A stretch of 54,381 nucleotides of DNA. It comes from Bacteroidales bacterium. GTDB taxonomy: Bacteria; Bacteroidota; Bacteroidia; Bacteroidales; UBA932. The stretch's first letter is position 1. Each line of letters opens with the position of its first letter. Made by a program: the position numbers and the translations under genes. The notes beneath the pieces were generated by a model that saw nothing but the letters and a program-made list of their open reading frames with translations, searched no databases and was not told where the DNA came from. Positions 28,314-38,817 of this stretch are shown piece after piece. The DNA lies in the NCBI GenBank assembly GCA_017625725.1, contig JAGAKH010000073.1, positions 1 to 54,381 on the forward strand. The letters run 5' to 3'.

Positions 28314-29363
28314 ATGGAACAGACTAGGAAATTATGGGGCAAAAGTGCCTGTGGAAAGGATATTTACCTTTACACATTGAAGAATTCAAGTGGAGCATAT
28401 GTGCAGCTGTCGAATGTAGGAGCTGGAATCGTTTCTGTTGTTGTGCCTGACAAGGAAGGTAATCTTGCAGATGTAGCATTGGGATATCCTGATCCTATGA
28501 GTTATTTCGGTGACGGGCCATGTGCCGGTAAGGTTCCCGGCAGATTTGCCAACCGTATCGCTTCCGGTCGTTTTATTCTTGATGGAAAGGAATATGAACT
28601 TCCTATAAACAATGGACCAAACCATCTTCATGGCGGTCCTGAAGGTTTTCAGAACAAGGTATGGGAGTCCAGGGAACATGAAAACGGAGTTGAATTCCTT
28701 TATTATTCGGAAGATGGTGAAATGGGTTATCCGGGAGCAGTAAAGGCTATTGCAAGGTATGAGTGGAGCGAGGAAAACGAACTCCGTCTTACGCTTACTG
28801 CCGAGTCTGATGCACCGACTGTCATCAATCTTACCAACCACGCATATTTCAACCTCAACGGCGAAGGAAATGGAGATATTCTTGGTCACGTACTTCGTCT
28901 TAATGCATCCGAATACCTTCCTACAAGTGATTCTTTGATTCCCGAAGGGGAAAGTGCTCCTGTGGCCGGTACTCCTATGGACTTTATCAACGAGAAGGTG
29001 ATAGGAGCTGAAATAAAGGCGGATTTTCCGGCTCTTGTATATGGAAAGGGCTATGACAACTGCTGGGTGATTGACGGAGCGGAGCCTGGACAGATTCAGG
29101 AAGCAGCAGAACTTTATGCCCCTGAAAGCGGCAGGGTATTGACAGTATACACAACCCAGCCGGGAGTTCAGGTATATACAGGAAACTGGCTTGCAGGCTC
29201 ACCTGTAGCAAAGTGCGGTAGAAGCTACAATGATTATGATGGTGTGGCAATAGAGTGCCAGAATTTCCCTGACGCACCTAATAAGGAAGAATATCCGTCT
29301 CCGGTTTTTCGTCCGGGAGAGGTTTACCAGCAGGCAATCATCTTTGCATTTGGAGTAAAATGA
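28314..29363 (+). CDS. galM: Aldose 1-epimerase (mutarotase)
   Basis: GalM interconverts the alpha and beta anomers of galactose or glucose. The 349-residue protein shows [16 protein letters not shown], the catalytic histidines in NHLHGG and [12 protein letters not shown], and the catalytic glutamate in [15 protein letters not shown] chose ATG 28314 because the longer in-frame start at 28257 overlaps the previous gene with non-family sequence. No signal peptide is seen, so it is cytosolic. ATGA overlap with thyA. Confidence 0.93.
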   Translation: MEQTRKLWGKSACGKDIYLYTLKNSSGAYVQLSNVGAGIVSVVVPDKEGNLADVALGYPDPMSYFGDGPCAGKVPGRFANRIASGRFILDGKEYELPINNGPNHLHGGPEGFQNKVWESREHENGVEFLYYSEDGEMGYPGAVKAIARYEWSEENELRLTLTAESDAPTVINLTNHAYFNLNGEGNGDILGHVLRLNASEYLPTSDSLIPEGESAPVAGTPMDFINEKVIGAEIKADFPALVYGKGYDNCWVIDGAEPGQIQEAAELYAPESGRVLTVYTTQPGVQVYTGNWLAGSPVAKCGRSYNDYDGVAIECQNFPDAPNKEEYPSPVFRPGEVYQQAIIFAFGVK

Positions 29364-30154
29364 AACAATACTTAGACCTATTACGCCATATCCGTGAAAA
29401 CGGTACAATGAAGAGTGACCGCACAGGAACAGGCACACAGAGTGTGTTCGGATACCAGATGCGTTTTGACCTCAGCGAAGGATTTCCTCTGCTTACTACG
29501 AAGAAAGTTCACCTGAAATCAATTATTCACGAACTTCTGTGGTTTATTGCAGGCGATACAAATATAAAGTATCTGAAGGATAACGGAGTGACCATCTGGG
29601 ACGAGTGGGCAGATGAGAACGGAGATCTCGGACCAGTATACGGTCATCAATGGCGTAGCTGGCCGACTCCTGACGGAGGTACTATCGATCAGCTTGCCAA
29701 TGTGGTGAACATGATAAAGAACAATCCGGACTCCCGTAGAATGATAGTTTCTGCATGGAATGTGGCGGAAGTAGAGAAGATGGCCCTGCCTCCTTGTCAT
29801 TCTCTTTTCCAGTTCTATGTGGCCGACGGAAAACTTTCATGCCAGCTGTATCAGCGTAGTGCCGACGTTTTTCTCGGTGTACCGTTCAATATCGCTTCCT
29901 ATGCCCTTCTGACAATGATGATTGCTCAGGTATGCGGTCTTCAGCCGGGAGAATTCGTACACACGACAGGAGATACACATATCTACGTAAATCATTTCGA
30001 GCAGGTTGCCATCCAGCTGAGCAGAGAACCACGTAGCCTTCCTAAGATGAAGATCAATCCTGATGTAAAGAGCATATTTGACTTCAAATACGAAGATTTT
30101 GAACTGATAGATTACGATCCTTATCCTCGTATTCCTGCACCGGTAGCGGTATAG
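29360..30154 (+). CDS. thyA: Thymidylate synthase
   Basis: ThyA methylates dUMP to dTMP with methylene-tetrahydrofolate. The 264-residue length equals the E. coli enzyme. The nucleophile is C146 in [14 protein letters not shown], with the DRTGTGT loop (residues 20-26), [10 protein letters not shown], and the C-terminal [11 protein letters not shown] that closes on the substrate. It is coupled to galM by ATGA. folA, which recycles the dihydrofolate it makes, follows after 46 bases. Confidence 0.97.
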   Translation: MKQYLDLLRHIRENGTMKSDRTGTGTQSVFGYQMRFDLSEGFPLLTTKKVHLKSIIHELLWFIAGDTNIKYLKDNGVTIWDEWADENGDLGPVYGHQWRSWPTPDGGTIDQLANVVNMIKNNPDSRRMIVSAWNVAEVEKMALPPCHSLFQFYVADGKLSCQLYQRSADVFLGVPFNIASYALLTMMIAQVCGLQPGEFVHTTGDTHIYVNHFEQVAIQLSREPRSLPKMKINPDVKSIFDFKYEDFELIDYDPYPRIPAPVAV

Positions 30155-30200
30155 CCGTCGGTCTGACCGGTTCAATCCAAGGGTCATAAAGGAGCTTATT

Positions 30201-30692
30201 ATGGAAAAATGTATTATAGTTGCTATAGCGGACAATAATGCTATAGGTAAGAATAATGCCCTCTTGTGGCACATCTCTGAGGATCTGAAGTTCTTCAAGC
30301 GTACAACATCAGGAAGTCCTGTCATCATGGGCCGCAGAACATATGAATCCATCGGCAGGCCATTGCCCAAGAGGTTGAATATAATCATAACCAGAGGCGA
30401 TGCTGCTCCTGATGGTACCATCCTTGCCCATTCATTGGAGGAGGCCTTTGAAATTGCTGAAAATCATGGTTCAGAGAAGTGTTTCATTATAGGAGGAGGC
30501 CAGGTCTATTCGCAGGCTCTTCCTCTGGTTGAAAGGCTTATAGTGACACATGTTCACACCGAAATAGAGGATGCGGACACATATTTCCCTATCATAGATC
30601 CGAGCGAATGGACAATTGTCTCACGCTCAGAAATGTTGAAGGACGTGGAGACTGGCTATGATTTTGAATTTATTGAGTATATAAGGAATTAA
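30201..30692 (+). CDS. folA: Dihydrofolate reductase
   Basis: DHFR reduces dihydrofolate to tetrahydrofolate, closing the thymidylate cycle with ThyA. The 163-residue protein carries the family blocks IADNNAIGKNNALLWHISEDL (with D28 matching the catalytic acid of E. coli D27), VIMGRRTYESIGRPLPKR and IIGGGQVYSQALPLV. Length is normal. It sits between thyA and the NSS transporter on the same strand. Confidence 0.96.
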   Translation: MEKCIIVAIADNNAIGKNNALLWHISEDLKFFKRTTSGSPVIMGRRTYESIGRPLPKRLNIIITRGDAAPDGTILAHSLEEAFEIAENHGSEKCFIIGGGQVYSQALPLVERLIVTHVHTEIEDADTYFPIIDPSEWTIVSRSEMLKDVETGYDFEFIEYIRN

Positions 30693-30702
30693 GTTTTACA
30701 GA

Positions 30703-32046
30703 ATGAAAAGAGATAGTTTTGGCAGTCAGATCGGAGCACTTTTGGCAATGGCTGGTTCTGCTGTAGGGTTAGGTAATCTTTGGCGCTTTCCCTACCTTGT
30801 CGGAGAAAACGGAGGTGCTGCCTTCATTATCATATATATCATATTGAGTTTTCTCATATGTCTTCCAATTTTTATATCGGAATTCATCATGGGCAGAAGG
30901 AGTCAGAAGAATGCTTATGCAACTTTCAAGAATCTTTCTGGAGGTTCGGCGTGGAAATGGGTCGGATTATTCACCATTATCGTGCCTTTGATTGTATTGT
31001 CATATTACAGTGTCATCGGAGGATGGTCTATTGATTATCTGCTGAAATCGCTTACTTTCTCATTTTCTGATATGGCTCAACAGAATGCGGCCAACAGCAT
31101 ATTTACCGAACTGGTTACATCCACATGGACACCTTTACTGGCTCATACAGTCTTTCTTCTGGTAACAGCTCTGGTTGTCGTTGTAGGAATCAAGGATGGT
31201 ATTGAGAAATTCAGCAAAATCATGATGCCGCTTCTCTTTTTCATCGTTCTGGCAATTGCAATATACGTCATAACACTACCAGGGGCAAAAGCCGGTCTGG
31301 ACTATCTTTTCCGTCCTGATTTTTCAAAAATCGATGCTAAAGCATGTGCTGCAGCCCTTGGTCAGGCTTTTTTCTCCTTGTCTCTGGGATTCGGAACCAT
31401 CATGACGTATGCCTCATATGTAGATAAAAATGACAATATCATGAAACAGAGCACAGCAACAGCTCTGTCTGACCTTATGTTTGCCCTTATCGCTGGGGTT
31501 GCAATCATGCCGGCAGTCTTTGCTTTTGGTCTTGATCCGCAGTCCGGTCCGGGACTTGTCTTTGAAACGCTTCCTTATGTCTTCGGGCAGATGCCTGCCG
31601 GAGGACTGGTTGCCATTTTGTTCTTCCTTGCACTCCTTGTTGCCGCTTTGACATCGTCTATTTCCATGCTTGAAGTTGCTGTTGCCTATCTGATGGAAGA
31701 AAAGAAATTCTCGCGTGTGTCGGCTTGTGTCGCTCTCTTTATATTCTGCTGGATCATCGGTGCAGTATGTTCGCTATCATTTGGTCCGCTTTCGGGTATT
31801 ACCATAGGAGGAAACAACATCTTCAACTTCTTAGATACTCTGTCATCGAATGTCCTGATGACCCTGGGAAGCCTGTTTACCGTGATTTTCGTCGGCTGGA
31901 GACTTAAAAAGACAGATGTCTACGAAGAATTCACAAACGGAGGAAGCCTTTCTGCCAATGTCAAACTTTTTGGCGTACTCTGGTTCCTTGTACGTTATGT
32001 GGCACCGTTGGCCATCATCTTCATCTTCATTTCGGGTCTGATATAA
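30703..32046 (+). CDS. Sodium-dependent transporter of the NSS/SNF family
   Basis: The 447-residue inner-membrane protein belongs to the LeuT-like neurotransmitter:sodium symporter family. The TM1 sodium/substrate signature GSAVGLGNLWRFPYLVGENGG is visible at about residues 19-39. About 11 membrane helices are predicted, the prokaryotic number, rather than 12. Substrates are usually amino acids or related amines. The specific one cannot be told. It starts 10 bases after folA and ends at a strong terminator. Confidence 0.92.
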   Translation: MKRDSFGSQIGALLAMAGSAVGLGNLWRFPYLVGENGGAAFIIIYIILSFLICLPIFISEFIMGRRSQKNAYATFKNLSGGSAWKWVGLFTIIVPLIVLSYYSVIGGWSIDYLLKSLTFSFSDMAQQNAANSIFTELVTSTWTPLLAHTVFLLVTALVVVVGIKDGIEKFSKIMMPLLFFIVLAIAIYVITLPGAKAGLDYLFRPDFSKIDAKACAAALGQAFFSLSLGFGTIMTYASYVDKNDNIMKQSTATALSDLMFALIAGVAIMPAVFAFGLDPQSGPGLVFETLPYVFGQMPAGGLVAILFFLALLVAALTSSISMLEVAVAYLMEEKKFSRVSACVALFIFCWIIGAVCSLSFGPLSGITIGGNNIFNFLDTLSSNVLMTLGSLFTVIFVGWRLKKTDVYEEFTNGGSLSANVKLFGVLWFLVRYVAPLAIIFIFISGLI

Positions 32047-32089
32047 GAAACAGATACCTGCTCCAGAAAGAGCAGGTATCTGTTTCTTT
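32045..32089. terminator. Strong bidirectional terminator between NSS transporter and YfhO-family gene
   Basis: A perfect 19-bp stem (32045-32063 with 32070-32088) around the loop CAGAAA, flanked by A and T runs, separates two convergent genes. The right arm overlaps the stop codon of the minus-strand gene. Confidence 0.88.
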
Positions 32090-34694
32090 AATGCCGTCTG
32101 ATCAATATCATTCCTGCAGCAGACAAGAGCATCAGGATGATCAAGGTGATGGAGGATGCAAGTGATATGTTTTCTCCGACCTGATATGAATCCGGTTCAA
32201 AACGCATTATAAGTTCTCCTTCCCCTTCCGGAATCATGACTCCGCGAAGAATCCAGTCTGCACGGAAAATATCTACCTCCTGTGCTTGCTCTGTAGGAAC
32301 ATAATGACCTTTTACGACTTTACCGCATGCACCTGCAGGCTCGATCCACGCCTTCCATCCTTTCGGATAATAGACTTCGCTGAATATGGCTGCTCTTTTC
32401 CGCTCCGTGCTATAGCTGTATCTCAGTTCGTTAGGAGCATAATAAGTCAGCCGGATTTCATCGACAGACGTAGAATCTGCTATAGGAAAGTCATCCATGG
32501 CATCTTTGAAATCCAGCCCGATCACAGCTTCAGAAGTGACATCTGCAGAAGCCAGAAGGCTGATTTCATCATCCGGAGTATCTGCCGGAACGAAAGAATC
32601 TACAAACCAGCAGTTTCCCATTGCATAAGGGTTGAATACCGGAGGAAGATTCTCACCAAGGATAACATATTTGCCATTAAGCATGGAAACAACCTTCAGG
32701 TATGGGAAATTGTCCTCTACATCCTGTACGGTCGCCGATTCTCCTATCACTTCATACGCAGCCCTTATTTCCTTGGTTATATATCTGTCAATCAAGTCCT
32801 GGTAACGCTGAAGCTTCACAGGGCTATATCCTCCGATCGTCTTGTGGTGGTAGCTTGGTATGGCGTCATTGAATGTGTTCACACTCAGGTCGAGCACTCT
32901 GAAATCAGGGTCATCATCCTCATGAATCATGGTATCTACAGCCCTTGGCTCATACTGGGAGGAGAAGTCCTTCTTTGTGACGAAATGATCCTTGTTCAAA
33001 TATCTCTTTCCGATAGGAATGAGGTCTATGCATATAAGCAGTATGATACTTACAGCAATGATATTCATTCGTCCCTTTCTTTGCTCTTCAATCTTGCTCA
33101 TGTATCCCCAAAGTATGAGAATGAATACGGCACTTATGAGAACGAAAGACCTTATGGCATCCTTTTTCAGAAGCATCTGTCTGTCGGCAGCAAGACTTTC
33201 TATGAGAATGTCCGGTTGTCCGTTATCCACAGCTCCGGTGAATGTTCCTGCAATTCCGGGAATAAGCCAGCATGCAAGGCAGAAAGCTCCTGTAAGAGCA
33301 AAGGCTATGATTCCTGCCTTTCTGAACTCCTTGAAGTCATATTTTCCTTTTATTATACGGTCCAGGGCATAGAATCCTAGCAGAGGCACCGTAACCTGAA
33401 GGACAATAAGAGCCATCGACACCGTCCTGAATTTATTATAGAAAGGAACGTATTCGAACCAAAGTCTTGTAAACCACATGAAGTGGCTTCCCCATGCCAG
33501 CAGGACTGCTACAATAGTAGCAGCCAGCATCCACCATCTTTCGCGTCCTTTGCAAAGAAACAGTCCAAGCATGAAAAGGAAGATGGATATGGCTCCGATA
33601 TACATAGGACCGGCGGTAAAAGGCTGAGGTCCCCAGTACAGCGGCATGTGTTTCAAAGTCTCCCTCAGATTGCCCTGTCCGGCCCTCTTGAGGAGTTTGC
33701 CGGTCTCCGAATCCATTTCCAAAGCTCCAGAAGACGCTCCTCCGTTGAAGTTAGGTATCATGAGGTTAGGCATTTCCTCTATTCCATATGACCATGCTGT
33801 AGCATAATCCAGATCCAATCCTTTTGAATTATGGTTTACATTGTCAGCTGAAAGTTCCGACCCTCCTCTCATAGTATATGGAGTATATTCATATGTAGGG
33901 ATCAGCTTATTGGCGTTGGTGGCTATTCCTATGCATCCTATGACAAGCAGGAGTGCTGATGCGGCGAAAAACCTCTTCAGCATATCTCTTTCCTCTTTCT
34001 TTACGCAGAGGTGTATCAGCAGAGCGATGGCATAGATGAAAATAACAATTGCAAGATAATAAGTGATCTGAATGTGGTTTGCCTTTATCTGCATGCTTAG
34101 AGCCAACGCGAACAGTACTGCTCCCAGAACAGTCTTAGGAAGCCACTTCTTCCACTCTTTTTTCCTGCTTAGTGCAGCCCGGTAAGTGAATATGACTCCG
34201 GCAAGGACCCATGGAAAAAAAGCGATTGCCTGCATCTTCGTATTGTGTCCGACCTGGATAATCTGCATGTTATATGAGCAGAAAGCGACAGCTATGGCCC
34301 CGGCAACAGCTACAATTCCGTTTATTCCCATTGAAAGCATCAGAAGGAAGCCTCCGACAAGTGCGATGAAAAGATAATTTGCCGGTCTTTTCCCTATCAT
34401 CAGGAAATTATATATCTTCTGCGTCCAGTCGCCTTCAAACTGACCGATGATGGCTGTTGTCGGCATACCTCCGAACATGGATCCGGTCCATGCGGTACGG
34501 TCTTCCGGATTTGCCTTGTTGTGGGAAATAGCCTCCTGTGCCATTCCCTGCCATGCAGAAATATCCGACTGGTTTACGATTTTTCCTCCAAGGATTTCAG
34601 GTGTGAATCCATATGAAAGGACAAGAAAGAAGATAATTATACCTGCGTAAGTAAGGATTTTTTTAATCATTGCCTTATCCATAAGTTCTTTCAT
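32088..34694 (-). CDS. YfhO-family multi-spanning membrane protein
   Basis: The 868-residue protein has about 12-14 hydrophobic helices, a large extracytoplasmic domain between about residues 560 and 840, and one last helix near the C-terminus. This is the layout of YfhO-type GT-C-like membrane proteins. The first loop carries SDISAWQGMAQEA, which is typical. The family is linked to glycosylation of envelope polymers in Firmicutes. The activity in Bacteroidota is not established. It follows a glycosyltransferase gene by 11 bases, which agrees with a glycan role. Confidence 0.82.
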   Translation of the reverse strand: MKELMDKAMIKKILTYAGIIIFFLVLSYGFTPEILGGKIVNQSDISAWQGMAQEAISHNKANPEDRTAWTGSMFGGMPTTAIIGQFEGDWTQKIYNFLMIGKRPANYLFIALVGGFLLMLSMGINGIVAVAGAIAVAFCSYNMQIIQVGHNTKMQAIAFFPWVLAGVIFTYRAALSRKKEWKKWLPKTVLGAVLFALALSMQIKANHIQITYYLAIVIFIYAIALLIHLCVKKEERDMLKRFFAASALLLVIGCIGIATNANKLIPTYEYTPYTMRGGSELSADNVNHNSKGLDLDYATAWSYGIEEMPNLMIPNFNGGASSGALEMDSETGKLLKRAGQGNLRETLKHMPLYWGPQPFTAGPMYIGAISIFLFMLGLFLCKGRERWWMLAATIVAVLLAWGSHFMWFTRLWFEYVPFYNKFRTVSMALIVLQVTVPLLGFYALDRIIKGKYDFKEFRKAGIIAFALTGAFCLACWLIPGIAGTFTGAVDNGQPDILIESLAADRQMLLKKDAIRSFVLISAVFILILWGYMSKIEEQRKGRMNIIAVSIILLICIDLIPIGKRYLNKDHFVTKKDFSSQYEPRAVDTMIHEDDDPDFRVLDLSVNTFNDAIPSYHHKTIGGYSPVKLQRYQDLIDRYITKEIRAAYEVIGESATVQDVEDNFPYLKVVSMLNGKYVILGENLPPVFNPYAMGNCWFVDSFVPADTPDDEISLLASADVTSEAVIGLDFKDAMDDFPIADSTSVDEIRLTYYAPNELRYSYSTERKRAAIFSEVYYPKGWKAWIEPAGACGKVVKGHYVPTEQAQEVDIFRADWILRGVMIPEGEGELIMRFEPDSYQVGENISLASSITLIILMLLSAAGMILIRRH

Positions 34695-34705
34695 TTATAT
34701 TTTTG

Positions 34706-35995
34706 TCAGGAAATCAGACTGTCAAACAGTTCTGCCATCCGTCTTGTGAGTTCCTTGCGTGAGTAGCGTTTCAAATCCTTTCCGGTTTCCGGTTCTTTTC
34801 CCTCTTTGAACTGTAACCAGCATTTTTCTATGTAATCAGATGTTTCCTTTCTGTCTGTCCAGTCAAGAATCACTCCACTTTCTGTCTCCTGAAGAACCTG
34901 TGCCATAGCCCCTTCTCTGGTGCCGACTCCTAAGATCGGCTTGCCTGCAGCCATATATTCAAATAGTTTACCGGGAAGTATGGCCTTGGTTTCCGGTTCC
35001 TCTCTGATAGGGAGAATGAGGAGCGAGGCATTCTTCTGGAATCTGACCGCAGTCGAATGATTCTGGTATCCGTGATCGTGCAGGAATCCATCCAGTCCTG
35101 CCTCGGAAATGGATTCAATAACTTCCTTATCTGTCTTGCCGACCAGAATAAGCCTGAATTTAGACCGGAAGTCTTCATCATTCCTGCATTTATCGGCAAG
35201 AGCCTTCCAAAGCTCTACCGGATTACCTTCTTTGGTCAGCAGTCCGGTGTGAGTTACATTGAAATAACCGTCATTTTCAGCCGGGAAGTCAAAGTCACAT
35301 TCATCGAAGCCGTTTGTGATCAGATGAACGGGAGTGGACGTCATCTCCTGAAAATCCTTTTGTACAAGGGGAGATACCGCAACTATGGCCGTTGCATCGT
35401 CAAGTACCTTCTTTTCCAGGACAGCATGTCTTTTTGCAGCAGCCTTACCCAGCATCAGGTGCTTGAAATAAAAGATTTTTGTCCAGGGGTCGCGGAAATC
35501 GGCAACCCAGGGTATACCGGTGGCCAGTGACACCTTTCTTGCAATCAGATGCATTGACTGAGGCGGGCCGGTGCTTACAATAATGTCTACGGGATGTTCT
35601 TTAAGATATTTTTTCAGAAATCGGACGGATGGTCTTATCCACAGACACCTCGGGTCGGGAATGAAGAAATTACCCCTGATCCACATGGAGGCCTTTTTCA
35701 TGAAGCCATTTCCGGATTTCTTCTTTCCGTTTTCTTGAGCGGGGCCTTTCTTCTGACCTGTGAACATTCTCCAGATTCCATAAGGCTCCAGAATCCTTTT
35801 CTTCAGGACCTCTGCTTCTTTGGGAATCTCTTCTTCAAGAGAATGATCTATGGAGGCCAATTCAGGGTTCTCCGGTGTGTATATTACCGGCTGCCAGCCC
35901 TGCATAGGCAGATATTTGGCAAATTTCACCCATCTCTGCACTCCGGAACCTCCTGTCGGCGGCCAGTAATATGTTATGACTAGAACCCTTTTCAT
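34706..35995 (-). CDS. Glycosyltransferase, GT4-like (GT-B fold)
   Basis: The 429-residue protein has the N-terminal pattern VLVITYYWPPTGGSGVQRWVKFAKYL and the C-terminal nucleotide-sugar site region LPGKLFEYMAAGKPILGVG (EX7E-like), both typical of GT-B retaining transferases. I chose ATG 35995 over one at 36028 because the promoter -7 box lies at 36018-36025 and the family starts at MKRVLVITYYWPP. Donor and acceptor are unknown. It leads an operon with the YfhO-family gene. Confidence 0.87.
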   Translation of the reverse strand: MKRVLVITYYWPPTGGSGVQRWVKFAKYLPMQGWQPVIYTPENPELASIDHSLEEEIPKEAEVLKKRILEPYGIWRMFTGQKKGPAQENGKKKSGNGFMKKASMWIRGNFFIPDPRCLWIRPSVRFLKKYLKEHPVDIIVSTGPPQSMHLIARKVSLATGIPWVADFRDPWTKIFYFKHLMLGKAAAKRHAVLEKKVLDDATAIVAVSPLVQKDFQEMTSTPVHLITNGFDECDFDFPAENDGYFNVTHTGLLTKEGNPVELWKALADKCRNDEDFRSKFRLILVGKTDKEVIESISEAGLDGFLHDHGYQNHSTAVRFQKNASLLILPIREEPETKAILPGKLFEYMAAGKPILGVGTREGAMAQVLQETESGVILDWTDRKETSDYIEKCWLQFKEGKEPETGKDLKRYSRKELTRRMAELFDSLIS

Positions 35996-36017
35996 CCTAT
36001 AGCATATCTTCAACCTG

Positions 36018-36025
36018 CAAATATA
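36018..36025 (-). promoter_or_regulatory. -7 promoter box of the glycosyltransferase-yfhO operon
   Basis: The minus strand reads TATATTTG followed by CA. Transcription would begin a few bases downstream, which rules out a start codon at 36028. Confidence 0.65.
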
Positions 36026-36094
36026 CAAGATTCCTCTGAATATTATTCTGAATTTAGTTTCGCTGCATATTATCGAAGGAACCGATATAATTTG

Positions 36095-36102
36095 TAAATT
36101 TG
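36095..36102 (+). promoter_or_regulatory. -7 promoter box of mutS
   Basis: TAAATTTG followed by CA, an exact TAnnTTTG match, 18 bases before the mutS ATG. Confidence 0.65.
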
Positions 36103-36120
36103 CATTAAATCATAATTCAT

Positions 36121-38742
36121 ATGTCAGAAAAGAAACCTACCGAAACACCTATGATGAAGCAGTTCTTCGCAGTCAAGGCAGAACATCCCGAGGCTGTGCT
36201 TCTTTTCAGGTGCGGTGATTTTTATGAAACATACGGAGACGATGCGCTTATTGCAAGCAAGGTACTTGGCATTGTCTTGACAAAGAGATCAAGCGCTGTT
36301 CCGGGAGCGATTCCTATGGCCGGATTTCCGTATCATTCCATCGAGACCTACCTTCCGAGACTGGTACGTGCAGGATATAAGGTTGCTGTCTGTGATCAGC
36401 TGGAAGACCCTAAATTGACTAAAAAGATAGTAAAGAGAGGCGTTACCGAACTTGTGACGCCGGGAGTGGCATTCAATGAGCAGCTTCTCGAACAGAAAGA
36501 ACATAATTATATTGCTGGTCTCACCTTTTTCAAGGACCGCTGCGGTGCTGCATTTCTGGATGTGTCCACCGGCTCGTTTCAGGTGGCGGAAGGTTCTGCG
36601 GATTACATAGGAACACTGCTCAGTTCATTCTCTCCAAAGGAACTTCTCGTTCAGAGAGGAACAGAAAGGGGAGTCAGGGAACGCTATGGAGACCATTATT
36701 ACATTTCAACCCTCGATGAGTGGGCATTTGTGTATGAGAGTTCTGTAGAAAGGTTGAAGAAGCAGTTAAGGGTTGATTCCCTGAAAGGATTTGCCATAGA
36801 TACATTTCCTCTTGGCGTGACGTCTGCCGGTGCTCTTCTTGTATATCTGGAACAGACTCAGCACGTAGGCTTGACCAATATATGTTCTGTTTCCCGCATT
36901 GATGAAGGAAGTTTCGTGTGGATGGACCGCTTTACGTTCAGAAATCTGGAAATCTTTGCATCTGCGGCTGGAAAAGAAGGGACTTCGCTCGTTGAGGTCA
37001 TTGACAGGTGTGCCTCCCCTATGGGGGCCAGAATGTTGCGCACATGGCTTTCTATGCCGGTCATGGACCTTCAGGAGCTGGAAGACCGGTATGACATAGT
37101 CGGTCATTTTGTTAATGATCAGGATGGATTGAAATCAATCCAGTCAATGATAGGCGACATCGGGGACCTTGAAAGAATCATATCACGTGCTGCAGCCGGC
37201 AAGATAATGCCAAGGGAAGTGATGCAGCTCAAGAGAGGCCTCGGCCAGACAGGCCCTATAATAAAGCTATGCAAAGGCAGGGGAGTCGAAGCTCTTGACG
37301 CTCTTGTCGCAAAAATGGACGATTGTGCAGAACTTCTTGATTATCTGGAAAGAACCATGCATCCGGAGACCGCTTCCCAGCTTGGCAAGGGCGACGTCAT
37401 AGCTTCCGGTGTAAGCGAGGAACTGGATGAATTGAGAAAGATAGCCCGCCACGGAAAGGATTATCTCCTTGAGCTCCAGCAACGCGAGATAGAAAGAACC
37501 GGCATATCTTCTCTTAAGATAGGTTTCAACAATGTATTCGGCTATTATCTGGAAGTAAGAAACACCTATAAGGACAGCGTCCCTCAGGAATGGATCAGAA
37601 AACAGACTCTTGTCAATGCCGAACGGTATATTACAGAGGAACTTAAGGAATATGAACAGAAGATTCTCGGTGCTGAAGAAAGAATATATGTCCTTGAGTC
37701 TCAGATCTATGCAGAACTGGTATCCAGGATTCAGGCCAGCATTTCAATGATTCAGAACAACTGCCGTATAATTTCTCGACTTGATGTTCTTTCAGGATTT
37801 GCGGATCTTGCTGTCACTAACCGTTACTGTCGTCCAGAAATGAATGACGGAAAGAGGATTGATATAAAGCAGGGACGTCATCCTGTTATCGAGACCTTGA
37901 TGCCGGCAGGAGAGGAGTTCGTGCCGAATGATATCGTTCTGGACAATGCCGGCCAGCAGATAATAATTCTTACCGGACCGAATATGGCCGGTAAATCTGC
38001 TCTCCTGCGTCAGACAGCCCTTATTGTTCTGATGGCTCAGATAGGCAGCTATGTTCCGGCGGATGCAGCGAAAATCGGATACTGTGACAAGATTTTCACA
38101 AGAGTGGGAGCTTCTGATAACATTTCAAGAGGAGAATCGACCTTCATGGTGGAAATGCTGGAGACCTCAATGATTCTGCATAATCTTTCTTCCCGTTCGC
38201 TTGTACTTCTTGATGAAATCGGACGAGGAACCTCCACTTACGACGGAATGTCCATTGCAAGGGCTATAGTGGAATATATCCATGAATATGGAGACGGGGC
38301 CAAGACCTTGTTTGCTACGCATTATCATGAATTGAACGACCTTGAAGAAATCTACCCGCGAGTAAAGAATTTCCATATAGCGGTCAAGGAAGTCGGTAAG
38401 AATGTCATCTTCCTCAGGAAACTTCTCGAGGGAGGTGTTGCACATAGTTTCGGTATACATGTGGCCAGGTTGGCGGGAATGCCGCGTCAGGTTCTGGAGT
38501 CTGCACAGAAGACTTTGGCATCATTGGAAAAAGGGCAGCCTAAAAAACATACCATAAAACCTCATAATGTCAGGGAAGGTCGGGTTGAAAGTGACGGTTC
38601 GTTGCAGCTGTCTTTCTTCCAGCTGGAGGATCCTTTGCTGTCTTCTCTGAAGGAAGAGCTTGAAAGAGCAGACCTTAATAACATGACCCCTCTTCAGGCC
38701 TTCGATCTGTTGAGGAATATGAAGGATCAGTTAGGAATTTAA
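36121..38742 (+). CDS. mutS: DNA mismatch repair protein MutS
   Basis: MutS finds mismatches and starts repair with MutL. The 873-residue protein has the mismatch-contacting FYE (residues 36-38, in RCGDFYETYG), connector, lever and clamp domains. The ATPase has Walker A GPNMAGKSALLRQ near residue 619, the STFMVEM signature, Walker B LVLLDEIGRGTST, and the TLFATHYHEL H-loop. Length and domain order are those of MutS1. mutL is not adjacent. A C-terminal tetramerisation-like tail with LSFFQLEDPLL is kept. Confidence 0.97.
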   Translation: MSEKKPTETPMMKQFFAVKAEHPEAVLLFRCGDFYETYGDDALIASKVLGIVLTKRSSAVPGAIPMAGFPYHSIETYLPRLVRAGYKVAVCDQLEDPKLTKKIVKRGVTELVTPGVAFNEQLLEQKEHNYIAGLTFFKDRCGAAFLDVSTGSFQVAEGSADYIGTLLSSFSPKELLVQRGTERGVRERYGDHYYISTLDEWAFVYESSVERLKKQLRVDSLKGFAIDTFPLGVTSAGALLVYLEQTQHVGLTNICSVSRIDEGSFVWMDRFTFRNLEIFASAAGKEGTSLVEVIDRCASPMGARMLRTWLSMPVMDLQELEDRYDIVGHFVNDQDGLKSIQSMIGDIGDLERIISRAAAGKIMPREVMQLKRGLGQTGPIIKLCKGRGVEALDALVAKMDDCAELLDYLERTMHPETASQLGKGDVIASGVSEELDELRKIARHGKDYLLELQQREIERTGISSLKIGFNNVFGYYLEVRNTYKDSVPQEWIRKQTLVNAERYITEELKEYEQKILGAEERIYVLESQIYAELVSRIQASISMIQNNCRIISRLDVLSGFADLAVTNRYCRPEMNDGKRIDIKQGRHPVIETLMPAGEEFVPNDIVLDNAGQQIIILTGPNMAGKSALLRQTALIVLMAQIGSYVPADAAKIGYCDKIFTRVGASDNISRGESTFMVEMLETSMILHNLSSRSLVLLDEIGRGTSTYDGMSIARAIVEYIHEYGDGAKTLFATHYHELNDLEEIYPRVKNFHIAVKEVGKNVIFLRKLLEGGVAHSFGIHVARLAGMPRQVLESAQKTLASLEKGQPKKHTIKPHNVREGRVESDGSLQLSFFQLEDPLLSSLKEELERADLNNMTPLQAFDLLRNMKDQLGI

Positions 38743-38764
38743 CCACACATAATATGTATAACTA

Positions 38765-38796
38765 TTTGTGTATTTACAAAAAATGTAATACATTTG
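38765..38796 (+). promoter_or_regulatory. Promoter of the ATPase gene
   Basis: TTTG at 38765-38768, 20 bases, then TACATTTG at 38789-38796. Both elements match the Bacteroidota consensus. The ATG is 21 bases downstream. Confidence 0.75.
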
Positions 38797-38817
38797 TAGT
38801 TAAATATATTTTTATAG

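Noticed and set aside
27320-28342. 340-codon open frame on the minus strand opposite the DUF5106 gene
   Set aside because: The plus-strand gene has a lipobox, a CxxC motif and operon coupling. The antisense frame has unnatural His/Ile/Arg-rich composition.
32286-33380. Long open frame of 364 codons on the plus strand inside the YfhO-family gene
   Set aside because: It is antisense to a clear membrane-protein gene, has Cys/Arg/Ile-rich composition unlike real proteins, and lacks a promoter.
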